Source of the DNA: Microbacterium sp. SS28
GTDB taxonomy: Bacteria; Actinomycetota; Actinomycetes; Actinomycetales; Microbacteriaceae
Length of the DNA stretch: 64,000 bases
Assembly: GCF_022761035.1 (NCBI RefSeq)
Contig: NZ_JAKWJP010000001.1
Span: forward strand, 186,001-250,000
Reading direction: 5' to 3'
Shown here in pieces: positions 24,572 through 34,155 of the stretch. The position numbers and the translations under genes were made by a program. A model generated the notes under the pieces. The model worked only from the letters and a program-made list of their open reading frames with translations, was not told the origin of the DNA and ran no database searches. Numbering within the stretch: position 1 is the first letter of the stretch; each line of letters begins with the position of its first letter.

Positions 24572-27268
24572 TCATGCAACCGGGGTTAGGCCTCGTCGAT
24601 CCGAGAGCAGACGGACGTCCTTCTGATTTGTTCGGCGCTCAAGGTTCGCAATGATCGCATTCTGCGTTTCCGGGGTCCAGAAGATCTTGAGGTTCTCGCG
24701 CGCCCGAGTGATCGCGGTGTAGAAGATGCTGTGGGTGGTGTCCTCTTCGTTAGCGTCGGTGATGACGATCTTCACCGATTCGTACTCGAGGCCCTGCGCA
24801 CGGTGGATCGACACAGCGTAGGCAACCTGGAAAGGCACCGTGGTGTTGGCGTCCTGGTTGTCATTGTCGCTACTGGCCATCTCGACGACGTCGAACGCCA
24901 CAACCGAGTCGCGCACCCATTCGAGTTCACTGCCCAAGACCGAGAGCTCGGTGACATCACTATGCAGGTCGACCTCAAACCGGATCTTGCCCGGGACCTG
25001 ATCGATCCCGGTAATCGTTCCCTTGAGGTTGTTGTAGATCAGCTTCCCGAAGCGATTCGTGTCGCCAAAGACAACCGGGTCGCCGACCTTGTAGGTCGAG
25101 ACACCCCACTCGACCGTGGCACTCGGGTTCGAACTCTGTAGGAAGCGGTTGACGTTGTTGATCCCGTACAGGCCGTCGTAGTTGAGGCAGAGGATGATCT
25201 CGTCATCGCGGCGAGCTTGAAAGAGCTCCGAGCTGAGCCGCGCCGAGTAGCTTCCGCGCGTCATGGCCTCCGTGATGTCCTCGTCGATCTCGCGAACCTT
25301 CTTCCACAGTCCGAGCAGCCCTTCGTTCTTTGTGCGAAACGGCGTGTTGAGCTCGGTGACCGCTGAGGGAGGTACGAACGACCGCGCCAGACCAAACCAG
25401 TTCCCAAACTGGATCGAGTCGATCTGGTACACGTCACCAACGAGGACGAGCACCTTGAAGCGCGTTGCCTGCAGCACTTTGAGGAGATCGCTGTTGCTCA
25501 CCGTGCTGCACTCGTCGATCACGACGAGGTCATACTCCGACCCACCCGCGCCGGACCAGATTTGGCTCGCGACCGTGCGGAACGTCGGATGCTGCGCCTG
25601 CACCCGGCGTTTGAGGTTATCGACGGCCGAGTGCGTGTTGGCGAGGAACAGCGTCCGGCCGTCGTTGAAGTAGTTGGCGATGTAATTCACCATCGTTGAC
25701 TTGCCCGTCCCAGCCGCCCCATAGATCAGGGCCACGTGGGAGTCCGCAAAGAGCGAGACCAGCGCGTCCGACTTCGTCGTGTCATCGATTAGGCCGGGCC
25801 GCTCGTCGAGCCAGCGCCTGACGGCCTCTTCCCATCCGCCAACGCCGGACGAAGCTCGCTCCTGGATTTTGTTGATGATCTCGACGGTGTCGTCTTCGTA
25901 CCCGCGGATGAAGACGTGGCCACGGTCGACCTCGAGTCGGCGAGCCTGATGTGTCCGGTAGAGGGCGCAATTGAACTGCTCGATGTGTGCGGCGACGTCG
26001 CCGAACTGCGCGAGATCGGCGAGCGGCGTGTACAGCAGGCCACGGTCGTCGACGTTGCTGCGCACCCGATGAGCCAGCAGTTCGTGCGTGCGCGCTGAGG
26101 GATCGAGTAGTTCGAGCAGATCTCGAAACCGGGGGTTGTGACCCGGCAGCGAGGTGCAGAAGGGCATCTCGTCAAACGGGATACAGCCCCATTGCAGCTT
26201 TAGCCCAGACAATCTCGCGCAGCCATCGGGATTGAACTGCTCGACGAGGACGGAGTTCTTTAGCCGGAGCAGAAGATAGCGAAGAACGATGTGGCCCGGC
26301 GCACTGCTCCGGAGCGTTTGCCGAGCTGCATCGAACGTTGGAAAGAGCCGGGGTGTGCGCGCCCTCGCCGTTGCCCACGCCTTGACACCGTCGTACTGAC
26401 CGTCGGGCAGCTCCAGCATGTCGACAAGGCTCGAGTTCGTCCGCGTCAGGTACTCCATGAGCTGGCGGTACTCGGTGCTCGTGGAACTGACGTCGTACGA
26501 AGAGCCGTAGATTCGGCCGAGCTTCTCCAGCTCACACGGCCTGATCGAGACCTCCCATGAGCGAATAACCATGATCGGCATCGTCTGCTCGATGACCTCG
26601 ATCGAGTCCGACAGCAGCATCAGCCGGGCCGCGTACTTGTCGTCGATGTCGATGTCGGTAAACGCGATCACCCGATCGAACTTGCTCACCCGATCAACCG
26701 GAGCCGTGAACGTTACCTCGTAGTAGATCCGACCATCGACAAAGAAGGGCCGACTCTTCAGGACGTAGTAACGGTCGCTGCGCCCTTGATCCGCCGGCAG
26801 CTCCGACACCGCTTGGATCCGCGCCGCGATCTTCTCGTGATACTCGCGAAGCGACGGGTCCTGGTCGATGGGAAACTTCTCAAGATTCGCGAGGACATCG
26901 ATGCCGCATTGATCGCGCAGGAGCGCGCGTACGCGGAGCAAGTACTCGTAGTACTTGAGCATCAAACGCTCGGAGCCATCGCCATCGAACGTGTAGTGGG
27001 AGACGCTGGGCTCAAGCATCCGGTAGAAGCGGCTCAGGAAGGCCAGCTGGCCCTTGCCCTTCAGCCACGCGAGTCCCGCTGTGATCGCCGCATAGTCGTA
27101 ATTGGTCGTCCCGTTGCCGCTCTGGAGCCGCACGGCGACGCCCTCGACCAGATGGCGCAACTGCTGCAGGACGTTTTGGGCCAGCAACGCGCGGTTGCCG
27201 CTCAGCCCGTCGATGTTTTCGCAGATTGCCGTATCGATGTCGCGGATGTGCGTGTCGACGTTGCTCAA
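24572..27268 (-). CDS. RecD/UvrD-like SF1 helicase with long N-terminal region
   Basis: 898 aa, TTG start within the OLD gene's stop (TTGA). The first ~500 residues match nothing I know. Helicase motifs follow: GAAGTGKST (Walker A, about residue 517), VVIDECST (Walker B, about 580), LVGDVYQ, TPFRTKNEG, VSIHRAQGLEYESVKIV and YTAITRARENL (about 855), giving a complete SF1 set. It stands next to an OLD/TOPRIM nuclease, the arrangement of Gabija (GajA nuclease plus GajB helicase), but is far longer than GajB. Last gene of the six-gene restriction operon. Probable DNA translocase or unwinding partner of the nuclease; role in anti-phage defence is inferred. Confidence 0.85.
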   Translation of the reverse strand: MSNVDTHIRDIDTAICENIDGLSGNRALLAQNVLQQLRHLVEGVAVRLQSGNGTTNYDYAAITAGLAWLKGKGQLAFLSRFYRMLEPSVSHYTFDGDGSERLMLKYYEYLLRVRALLRDQCGIDVLANLEKFPIDQDPSLREYHEKIAARIQAVSELPADQGRSDRYYVLKSRPFFVDGRIYYEVTFTAPVDRVSKFDRVIAFTDIDIDDKYAARLMLLSDSIEVIEQTMPIMVIRSWEVSIRPCELEKLGRIYGSSYDVSSTSTEYRQLMEYLTRTNSSLVDMLELPDGQYDGVKAWATARARTPRLFPTFDAARQTLRSSAPGHIVLRYLLLRLKNSVLVEQFNPDGCARLSGLKLQWGCIPFDEMPFCTSLPGHNPRFRDLLELLDPSARTHELLAHRVRSNVDDRGLLYTPLADLAQFGDVAAHIEQFNCALYRTHQARRLEVDRGHVFIRGYEDDTVEIINKIQERASSGVGGWEEAVRRWLDERPGLIDDTTKSDALVSLFADSHVALIYGAAGTGKSTMVNYIANYFNDGRTLFLANTHSAVDNLKRRVQAQHPTFRTVASQIWSGAGGSEYDLVVIDECSTVSNSDLLKVLQATRFKVLVLVGDVYQIDSIQFGNWFGLARSFVPPSAVTELNTPFRTKNEGLLGLWKKVREIDEDITEAMTRGSYSARLSSELFQARRDDEIILCLNYDGLYGINNVNRFLQSSNPSATVEWGVSTYKVGDPVVFGDTNRFGKLIYNNLKGTITGIDQVPGKIRFEVDLHSDVTELSVLGSELEWVRDSVVAFDVVEMASSDNDNQDANTTVPFQVAYAVSIHRAQGLEYESVKIVITDANEEDTTHSIFYTAITRARENLKIFWTPETQNAIIANLERRTNQKDVRLLSDRRGLTPVA

Positions 27269-29214
27269 GCCGACTCCTCGGTAGGAACTCCGAGCGCCGA
27301 CAGCAGCCGCTGGTGGAGTGCCGAAAGGAGCTCGCGGCCAGCTTCGCTTGGGACCGCCGTGCCATGTGTCACCAGCCAGCTGGCCACGGCGACCTTCGAG
27401 GGGGCTTTCCAGCCCTTCTTCTCGATCCAGTTTGTGGCGGCCTTGGCGATCGATGCTCCGTCCTCCACGGTGATCTCCGCGAACGACACAAGGTCCTCAT
27501 CGGTAAGCCCAGGGTTGGATTCAAGGACGAGCGCGGTGAGCGCCTTGCCGTAACACCCGGCGTCGATGACGTTCTCGATCCCAGGGGTTGAGAGTTCCGC
27601 AATGAGCCGCTCCGGAACCCCGACGTCGCTGAGCGCCTTGGCCAGCTTCTTGCCGCCATCGTCGCCGTCGACCAGGTACGCGACGCGGGCGGCTTCCAGG
27701 TCGAGTTTCGAGAGTAGGTCGTTGGGTGCCTCGGCGAGGCCGGCGGCAACTTGGTACGGCAATTCGCCGACTCCAAGCGCGGTGCGCATCAGTGTCGGCA
27801 ACAAGATCATCTCGGTCGCGCCTTCGGCGAGGACAACGCGGCGGGCTGGCGTAAACGCGGCGGCGGCCGCACCCATTGCCATCATGAGAGGCGAATACCC
27901 CGCGGTACCTTGCCAGAAGCTGTTCTTGACATCGCTGATCTGGAGGTTGTCGGGCCGCGGCGCCACGACACGGATGCCCGTTCCGAGGTCTGGTGGCAGG
28001 CAGGCGGGGCTGTGGGTCGTGTAGATCACCTTTACGGCCTGCTGCTGTGTGACGAACATGTTCACGAGATCGGCCTGCGCGTCGATGTGAAGGTGATTCT
28101 CCGCCTCGTCGATGAGGAGGACGGGAAGCTCGTCGGTGCCGTGGACTTTGAGGAAGGCGATGAGCGCGATGAACATTCGGAGACCGGCGCTTCGCTCGGC
28201 GAACACCGTGACGTTGTCGCCGTCCTCCATCAGCTCGACTCGGAGTTCACCGCCATCCACCTCGAAGTGGACCGACAGACGAGACTGCTTCCAGGCTTCT
28301 TCAAAGAGCGCATCCATGCGCCTATTCGCCTTGACGATCGCGCTCCGGCGGCGCGCGGTGTCACCGGACTGAATGAACTGATGGAGTTCGGCGAGGTCGA
28401 GCGATGCCATCCTGGCTAGATTCGCGAGCGCGCGCGGCGGGCTGGCTACCTGGTCGAGGTTGTACGTCGACTGGATCGAACGATCCTCCTCGCCGAACAG
28501 CACGAATCTCGGCGTGCGCTTCCAGATTCGGTCGCGGGCTTCTGGCGCCGGGGCGTCGCGCTCCGCCCAGGTCAAGACGCCCGAGTAGGCGCCGATAAGG
28601 TCGGCGGCATCGAGGGCGTCCGTAGCGGTGACTCCAAGAAGCGATCGGGTGGTTGCAACGACTTCCTCGGGCAGCGCCGTTCCGGGTTCGTCAACGGCCG
28701 CACCGACCGCGTCGGCGACGAGCTGTAACTCGGCTCGGTAGTCGCGCGGGGCGTCCCCATTCGGATCCGCGTAAACGGTCTCGCGATCAATGAGATCGTC
28801 AAGATCCGCCCGCGACAACACGGCCGCAAGCACATCCCGCGCAACAGCGAGCGGCTTGACAGACTTACGTGCGATCGGCGTCAACGTGACTTGGACATGC
28901 TCGCCAGATGCCGTACGGGCAATACGCGCGCGAGTTGGCAACTCCTGAAGGTCAAGGTCTGCGAGCGCCTCCTGATCCTCACCATCAAGCACATAGTCAA
29001 GCGTGGTGACCAGCGTGTCATCTGTGGTCTCCGCAGCCCTCGACCGCTCCGGAAGCGGAATCGAGCCCCCGCGGTCGACGAAAGCCAAAGCGTTGAGGAG
29101 CGTCGTCTTGCCGGCTTCGTTAGGCCCGACGATGGCGATCACCTTCGCATCGAGATTGACTTTGGAATCAACTATGCGGCCGTACCCTCTGATGTGCGCG
29201 GAGATCAGCCTCAT
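27265..29214 (-). CDS. OLD-family ATP-dependent endonuclease (AAA plus TOPRIM)
   Basis: 649 aa, ATGA overlap with hsdR. The ABC-type ATPase begins MRLISAHIRGYGRI, then has GPNEAGKTT (Walker A, about residue 30). The signature side reads ERSAGLRMFIALIAFLK, Walker B is LLIDEAENHLH and the switch is YTTHSP. The C-terminal TOPRIM nuclease has VLAEGATEMILLP (metal-binding Glu) and YLVDGDDGGKKLAKAL (DxD). A following helicase makes it a class 2-like OLD protein, as in Gabija GajA. Expected to nick or cut DNA when nucleotide pools fall or phage DNA appears; that is family knowledge, not shown here. Its position directly behind hsdR in one operon is unusual. Confidence 0.88.
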   Translation of the reverse strand: MRLISAHIRGYGRIVDSKVNLDAKVIAIVGPNEAGKTTLLNALAFVDRGGSIPLPERSRAAETTDDTLVTTLDYVLDGEDQEALADLDLQELPTRARIARTASGEHVQVTLTPIARKSVKPLAVARDVLAAVLSRADLDDLIDRETVYADPNGDAPRDYRAELQLVADAVGAAVDEPGTALPEEVVATTRSLLGVTATDALDAADLIGAYSGVLTWAERDAPAPEARDRIWKRTPRFVLFGEEDRSIQSTYNLDQVASPPRALANLARMASLDLAELHQFIQSGDTARRRSAIVKANRRMDALFEEAWKQSRLSVHFEVDGGELRVELMEDGDNVTVFAERSAGLRMFIALIAFLKVHGTDELPVLLIDEAENHLHIDAQADLVNMFVTQQQAVKVIYTTHSPACLPPDLGTGIRVVAPRPDNLQISDVKNSFWQGTAGYSPLMMAMGAAAAAFTPARRVVLAEGATEMILLPTLMRTALGVGELPYQVAAGLAEAPNDLLSKLDLEAARVAYLVDGDDGGKKLAKALSDVGVPERLIAELSTPGIENVIDAGCYGKALTALVLESNPGLTDEDLVSFAEITVEDGASIAKAATNWIEKKGWKAPSKVAVASWLVTHGTAVPSEAGRELLSALHQRLLSALGVPTEESA

Positions 29215-32200
29215 GACTCTCCTCCCGCGCCGAGGCCGAAGAACCGCTCGAAGAACGCGCCGAGCTTCTCCAGGACGCGCTGCTTCTTCTCACCGTGCCC
29301 GCCGTCGCCGGCGAATCGCGACACTGGTGGGAGCACGCGCGTGATGGCGGTGCCACCAGTCTGGAGGCTGCCGTCGCGAAACGCCCGCTGGACGAATTCG
29401 TGCGTCTCTTCGGGGCGGAGCTTCTCCTCGGCGATGATGCGATCCAGCTCAGCGGCGCGCTGAGCGGCGACAAAGGCCGCCCACTCCTCGTCGATCGATC
29501 CGGCCACCGATACCCGGTCAACGAAGGCCTCGATGAGGTCCTTCTTGTTGCGGAGGCTCGGGCTGGCGTCGATGGCGCGGGTGATCTCGGCACGGATCCC
29601 CTTGTCGTCGCCGTCGCCCCGCTCGTTCCGGTACTTGTCAACGAGCATCAGGATGTAGTCGACGTTGATCTCAACTTGTTTGATGAGCTCGATCTCGAAG
29701 ACGATGTCGTCGTTGATCCGCTCCTTCTCTGCTGTCGTGACCTTGCGGAACTCGGCATACAGGTCCAGGTAGATCGAGCGGTAATCCTGCGTCTGGCGCT
29801 CGGTGAGGATCTCGTTGCCTTCGAAGTCATCGAACGAGGTCAGGATGTTTTCCAGCCGCAGGATCGCGCCGAGAAGCTGGATGAAGTCCTTCTGCGCCTG
29901 CTCCCCCACGATCTGAGTGCCCAGCGGGAAGCGGTCGAGGAGCTCGGTGACCTTCTCGGCATAGTCGGTGTAGTAGTCGCCGTATGGCTTGAGAAGCACC
30001 ACCCCGCGGGCGTTCTTGTTGCCGAACAGAGCGATGGCGTCGTTAGTTTGCTGTTCGAGGTCACGGAAGCTGACGACGTTGCCGTACGTCTTGATGGAGT
30101 TGAGGATCCGATTGGTGCGCGAGTACGCCTGAATCAGGCCATGCGAGCGCAGGTTCTTGTCAACCCAGAGCGTGTTCAGCGTCGTAGCGTCGAAGCCCGT
30201 GAGGAACATGTTGACGACGATGACCAGATCAATCTCCCGCTGCTTCAGTCGCTTCGAGAGATCGGTGTAGTAGCCGGCGAAACCGTCCGAGCCAGTATCC
30301 CAACGCGTGCCGAACGTGCCGTTGTAGTTCTGGATGGCTTCGTCAAGGAAGTCCCGGGAAGACGCGTCGAGTGCCGCCGTGTCGAAGCCCTCTTCGTCGA
30401 GGTAGTCGTCGCCCTGCGCTTCGTTGGCCGCAAACGAGTAGATGATGCCGACTTTGAGGCGCTGCGCGATCGGAAGCGCCTCCTGCGCCTCGGCGAACGC
30501 GCTGTAGTAGCGTTTCGCCGCATCGATCGATGCGGTCGCAAACAAGGCGTTGAAGCCGTTCACGCGGCGCTCACCGAGCGCGTAATGCTCGCTGCGACGA
30601 GTCTTCTGGTCGAAGTGCTCGAGGATGTACGCGACAACTTGGCGGATGCGCTCGGGGTCGAGCAGCGCCTTCTCGGTGTCAATCGCCGGCACTTGCTTAT
30701 CGGTGATGCCCTCGGGCAGCTTCACCGTGTTCACATAGTCGATACGGAACGGCAGGACGTTCTTGTCGCTGATGGCATCGACGATTGTGTAGGTGTGCGC
30801 GGCCGTCTGATGCGTCTCTGTCGGGCAGTTCCTCGGGTCGCCGTGGAGGAAGCACCCGAACGCCTGTGCGGTGGTCTTGAGCTGCGGGTTACCGCCTGAT
30901 CCAGCGTTCTCGGCGAAGATCGGCGTCCCAGTGAACCCGAAGAGGTTGTAGCGCTTGAATGCCTTCGTGATGCGGCTATGCATGTCACCGAACTGCGAGC
31001 GGTGGCACTCATCGAAGATGATCACGACGTGCCCGTCGTAGATTGCATGGCCCTTGTCGGCCTGCACGAGCCGCGCGAGCTTCTGGATGGTCGTGATGAC
31101 GATGCGGCGTTCAGGATCCGCCAGGTGCTTTGACAGCTGGTTCGTCGAGGTAGAGGCGTTCGCCGCCCCCTTCTCAAAGCGGTCGTACTCGCGCTGCGTC
31201 TGCCAGTCGAGATCCTTACGGTCGACGACGAACAGCACCTTGTCGACACTCGGCAACCGAGACGCGAGCTGCGCCGTCTTAAAAGACGTGAGCGTCTTAC
31301 CGGAGCCCGTCGTGTGCCAGATATAGCCGCCCGCCGCGACGCTCCCGAGCCGCTTGTAGTTGGTTGAGATGTCGATCTTCTGCAGGATTCGCTCGGTGGC
31401 CACGATCTGATACGGCCGCATGACCAGCAGCAAGCGGTCCATGGTGAGGACGCAGTACCGGGTGAGGATTGCGAGCAGGGTGTGCTTGGCGAAGAAGGTC
31501 TTCGTGAAGCCCGTCAGGTCTTGGATCGGGCGGTTGGTGGAGTCCGCCCACCAGGAGGTGAACTCGAACGAGTTGCTCGTGCGGCGGACGCGCTTACGGC
31601 CCGCGGCGTCCTCGATGTGTTGGCGGCGAGTGGTGTTCGAGTAGTACTTGGTCAGTGTGCCGTTACTGATGACGAAGAGCTGGACGTAGTCGAAGAGCCC
31701 CGACCCAGCCCAAAAGCTGTCCCGCTGGTAGCGGTCGATCTGGTTGAACGCCTCGCGGATATCAACACCGCGGCGCTTGAGCTCGACGTGAACGAGAGGC
31801 AGACCGTTGACCAGCACGGTCACGTCGTAGCGGTTCGAGCGCGCCGCTCCCCCGTCTGGGCCGATCTCATACTGGTTGACGACCTGCAGCCGGTTGTTGT
31901 GGACGTTCTTCTTGTCGAGCAGCGCGATGTTCTTCGTTGAGCCGTCATCGCGCCGGAAGGCATGAATGTGGTTCTCCTGGATGCGTAGGGTCTTCTCGGC
32001 GGCGCCGTCGTTCGCACCGACGATGTACTCGGCCAGCAGCCGGCCCCACTCGTCATCCGAGAAGGTGACGCCGTTAAGCGCCTGGAGCTTGGCGCGAAGG
32101 TTAGTTAGCAGATCTGTCTCAGAACGGAGGGGCAGATACTCGTAGGCCTGGCCCTCCAGCAACTCGATGAAGTCGCGCTCGAGTTCGGCCTCGGATTGGT

Positions 32201-32300
32201 ACGCGGCCGACGTGGCGGCGTCCGGGATGAACTCGGCAACGACCGTCGACTCCGACGAGACAGCGATCGGGTCGTACTTCCGAGGGAGGACGTCGCTCAT
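29211..32300 (-). CDS. hsdR: type I restriction enzyme R subunit
   Basis: 1029 aa, ATGA overlap with the short hsdS. Translocating endonuclease of a type I restriction-modification complex. The N-terminal nuclease carries the PD-(D/E)xK end VHVELKRRG (about residue 170). The SF2 motor has HTTGSGKTLTSFKTAQL (Walker A, about 330), FVVDRKDLDWQTQ, IIFDECHRSQFG (motif II, about 425), FTGTPIF (motif III) and NMFLTGFDATTLNTLWVDK (motif V). QAYSRTNR (motif VI) follows. Length and motif order are normal, so it should be active. It forms a complex with the M and S subunits encoded upstream and cuts DNA lacking the cognate methylation. Confidence 0.95.
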   Translation of the reverse strand: MSDVLPRKYDPIAVSSESTVVAEFIPDAATSAAYQSEAELERDFIELLEGQAYEYLPLRSETDLLTNLRAKLQALNGVTFSDDEWGRLLAEYIVGANDGAAEKTLRIQENHIHAFRRDDGSTKNIALLDKKNVHNNRLQVVNQYEIGPDGGAARSNRYDVTVLVNGLPLVHVELKRRGVDIREAFNQIDRYQRDSFWAGSGLFDYVQLFVISNGTLTKYYSNTTRRQHIEDAAGRKRVRRTSNSFEFTSWWADSTNRPIQDLTGFTKTFFAKHTLLAILTRYCVLTMDRLLLVMRPYQIVATERILQKIDISTNYKRLGSVAAGGYIWHTTGSGKTLTSFKTAQLASRLPSVDKVLFVVDRKDLDWQTQREYDRFEKGAANASTSTNQLSKHLADPERRIVITTIQKLARLVQADKGHAIYDGHVVIIFDECHRSQFGDMHSRITKAFKRYNLFGFTGTPIFAENAGSGGNPQLKTTAQAFGCFLHGDPRNCPTETHQTAAHTYTIVDAISDKNVLPFRIDYVNTVKLPEGITDKQVPAIDTEKALLDPERIRQVVAYILEHFDQKTRRSEHYALGERRVNGFNALFATASIDAAKRYYSAFAEAQEALPIAQRLKVGIIYSFAANEAQGDDYLDEEGFDTAALDASSRDFLDEAIQNYNGTFGTRWDTGSDGFAGYYTDLSKRLKQREIDLVIVVNMFLTGFDATTLNTLWVDKNLRSHGLIQAYSRTNRILNSIKTYGNVVSFRDLEQQTNDAIALFGNKNARGVVLLKPYGDYYTDYAEKVTELLDRFPLGTQIVGEQAQKDFIQLLGAILRLENILTSFDDFEGNEILTERQTQDYRSIYLDLYAEFRKVTTAEKERINDDIVFEIELIKQVEINVDYILMLVDKYRNERGDGDDKGIRAEITRAIDASPSLRNKKDLIEAFVDRVSVAGSIDEEWAAFVAAQRAAELDRIIAEEKLRPEETHEFVQRAFRDGSLQTGGTAITRVLPPVSRFAGDGGHGEKKQRVLEKLGAFFERFFGLGAGGES

Positions 32301-32926
32301 CGCCCTGCCTCCGACGCGTCAAACATCCGGTTGCGATAGTGCTCGAACTGCTTCTGCCGCGCTTGCAACTCTGCGTTGAGCGCGGTAGACAAGTCGGCCA
32401 AAAGCGCGTCGTACTGGTCGAGCGTCGCGACGATGCTCCGCTGCTCGACGAGATCGGGGACTGGAATGAGTAGGCGACCGAGATTCTCGCCGGAGATCCG
32501 CTTCACCTTGGCGCGAGCGACATACTTGTCCTTCTCGCGGATCAAGCCCTCCGTGCGTAGGTAATATGCAACGAACTTCGGATCGAGCACACTCGAGCGG
32601 AACAGGAAGCAGTCGTCGTGGATCGCGACGTCAGTCGAGCCGAGCCAGGCGACGCCCCTACCGACGTCCTCGACCGTTTCACCGACTGCCGCGATCACGA
32701 CGTCTCCCGGCCTCGCGAAGCGCAGCTGAGACTTTAGGTCTTCACGTACGTGCGAGACGGCCTCAGTGGCCGAGATCCCATAGGTCGTGTAGATCTCGCC
32801 GTAGTGGATGCTCGGGACACCTTCCTTCACCTGGTCGTTCTTGGTGAAGCGACGCCCGCGAATGAACTCGCCGACCGTCCCCATTGGAACGCGTGGAGCG
32901 TCAGACACGTCTGTTAGGTCTGTCAT
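32297..32926 (-). CDS. hsdS: half-size type I specificity subunit (one TRD)
   Basis: 209 aa, ATGA overlaps on both sides. It has one target-recognition domain plus one conserved helix (LVEQRSIVATLDQYDALLADL, ALNAELQARQKQFEHYRNRMF), half of a normal HsdS. Its TRD shares the SIHYGEIYTTYGISATEAVS block with the first TRD of the neighbouring full-length HsdS (AIHYGQIYTRYGVSAAETIS), so it probably arose by duplication of that half. Half subunits can pair to form symmetric recognition sites. It may therefore give the enzyme a second specificity or replace part of the full-size S subunit; this is inference. No frameshift or stop suggests decay. Confidence 0.88.
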   Translation of the reverse strand: MTDLTDVSDAPRVPMGTVGEFIRGRRFTKNDQVKEGVPSIHYGEIYTTYGISATEAVSHVREDLKSQLRFARPGDVVIAAVGETVEDVGRGVAWLGSTDVAIHDDCFLFRSSVLDPKFVAYYLRTEGLIREKDKYVARAKVKRISGENLGRLLIPVPDLVEQRSIVATLDQYDALLADLSTALNAELQARQKQFEHYRNRMFDASEAGR

Positions 32927-34155
32927 GCCGCCAGCTCCTCAAAAGTCAGCAGGCGGTCACGGTAGTACTCGTACTGTTTGCGCCGAGCTGCAATCTCAGC
33001 AGGAATGCCGCCACCGATGTCGTTGACCATTGCATCAAATCGATCGAGAACCTCGGTTATCCGTTCCTGTTCTCCGAGGCTCGGGAACGGGAAACGTATG
33101 TCCTCGAATGTCGCGAGGTTGATGTTCGCTTGCGCACTGCCTTTGCCCATCGCAACCAACGTCGATTTAAGTGATTGCAGTAGGTATTCCACATAGCCGG
33201 CCGAGGCCCGCTCGGGGTCCACCACCAGTCCAATCACGCTGTCCGGGAAGCACGCATCGAAGTCCAGAACCCCGGTCTCGGCGATGTTTGCAGCGATGGT
33301 TATGCAGATCGTGCCCCTGGGCCATAGCTTGCTCTGAGCCAGCCCCGCTTCACTGTAGGTCTGCGTAAATCCGACAATTCGATGCCCGCTGCTCCTGACA
33401 TCCCCCGTCTGAATGAAGGGGTAGGGCCCGTCGTAGAGTCGAGGATCATTGCGCGGACGGTGTTTGGACTTGCCTCGACCGAAGTCCCCGGCTACCTCCC
33501 GAAGGGTCAACCACTGGCAGTCCGACTCTGGCCGCAGCAGCAAATCTCGGTAGTACTGGAACTGAGAGCGTCGGGCCTCCTGCTCTGCCTCGAGCTCCTC
33601 AATGAGCCCGGACCCCGCACCGGCGAAGTGGTCCAACACCGAGACGATCTCTCGCTGAACCACGATAGGTGGCACGGGAAGTCGAACCTTCGCCAGCTGC
33701 CGAGCGGAGACGTCGAAAACCTTTGTACCGGTTGCTAGACCGCGCTTCTGGACGGAAAACGACTCCGATTGAAACCAATACGAGAGATACTTGGGATCGA
33801 AGTCATGCTTGATAATCGTGGCGTGACCTCCGGTGACGATCGGCTCTGAACCGAGCCAGGCGACTGCCTTTCCGACGTCCTCCACGTTCTCGCTAGTGTT
33901 TGTGATGATGATGTCGCCAGGCTGTGCCTTCGCGAGCTTGAGCGCGGCCTCCGGAGTGACGAACGAGATCGTTTCGGCTGCAGAAACGCCGTACCTCGTA
34001 TAAATCTGGCCGTAATGGATCGCTCCAACGCCCTCGTCGACGAGATCAGTTTTGGGCATGCCATTGCCACGAACTAGTCGGGCGATATCACCGAGCATCC
34101 TGAACTCCACACCACCGGGCGCATGTTCGGCGATCAGATCGTCTACACGACTCAC
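32923..34155 (-). CDS. hsdS: type I specificity subunit (two TRDs)
   Basis: 410 aa, GTG start overlapping the hsdM stop (GTGA). Normal two-domain HsdS: TRD1 (GDIARLVRGNGMP.. IHYGQIYTRYG), first conserved helix (VVQREIVSVLDHFAGAGSGL.. RRSQFQYYRDLLL), TRD2 (LREVAGDFGRGKSK.. GKGSAQANINLATF), second helix (GEQERITEVLDRFDAMVND.. RRKQYEYYRDRLLTF). The paired Q-F-x-Y-Y-R-D-x-L-L repeats are typical. It chooses the DNA sequence recognised by the methylase and restriction complex. Recognition sequence cannot be read from the protein. Confidence 0.94.
   Translation of the reverse strand: MSRVDDLIAEHAPGGVEFRMLGDIARLVRGNGMPKTDLVDEGVGAIHYGQIYTRYGVSAAETISFVTPEAALKLAKAQPGDIIITNTSENVEDVGKAVAWLGSEPIVTGGHATIIKHDFDPKYLSYWFQSESFSVQKRGLATGTKVFDVSARQLAKVRLPVPPIVVQREIVSVLDHFAGAGSGLIEELEAEQEARRSQFQYYRDLLLRPESDCQWLTLREVAGDFGRGKSKHRPRNDPRLYDGPYPFIQTGDVRSSGHRIVGFTQTYSEAGLAQSKLWPRGTICITIAANIAETGVLDFDACFPDSVIGLVVDPERASAGYVEYLLQSLKSTLVAMGKGSAQANINLATFEDIRFPFPSLGEQERITEVLDRFDAMVNDIGGGIPAEIAARRKQYEYYRDRLLTFEELAA

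Noticed and set aside
29295..30899. 534-aa + strand open frame inside hsdR
   Set aside because: hsdR has all motifs on the - strand; this frame is its shadow.
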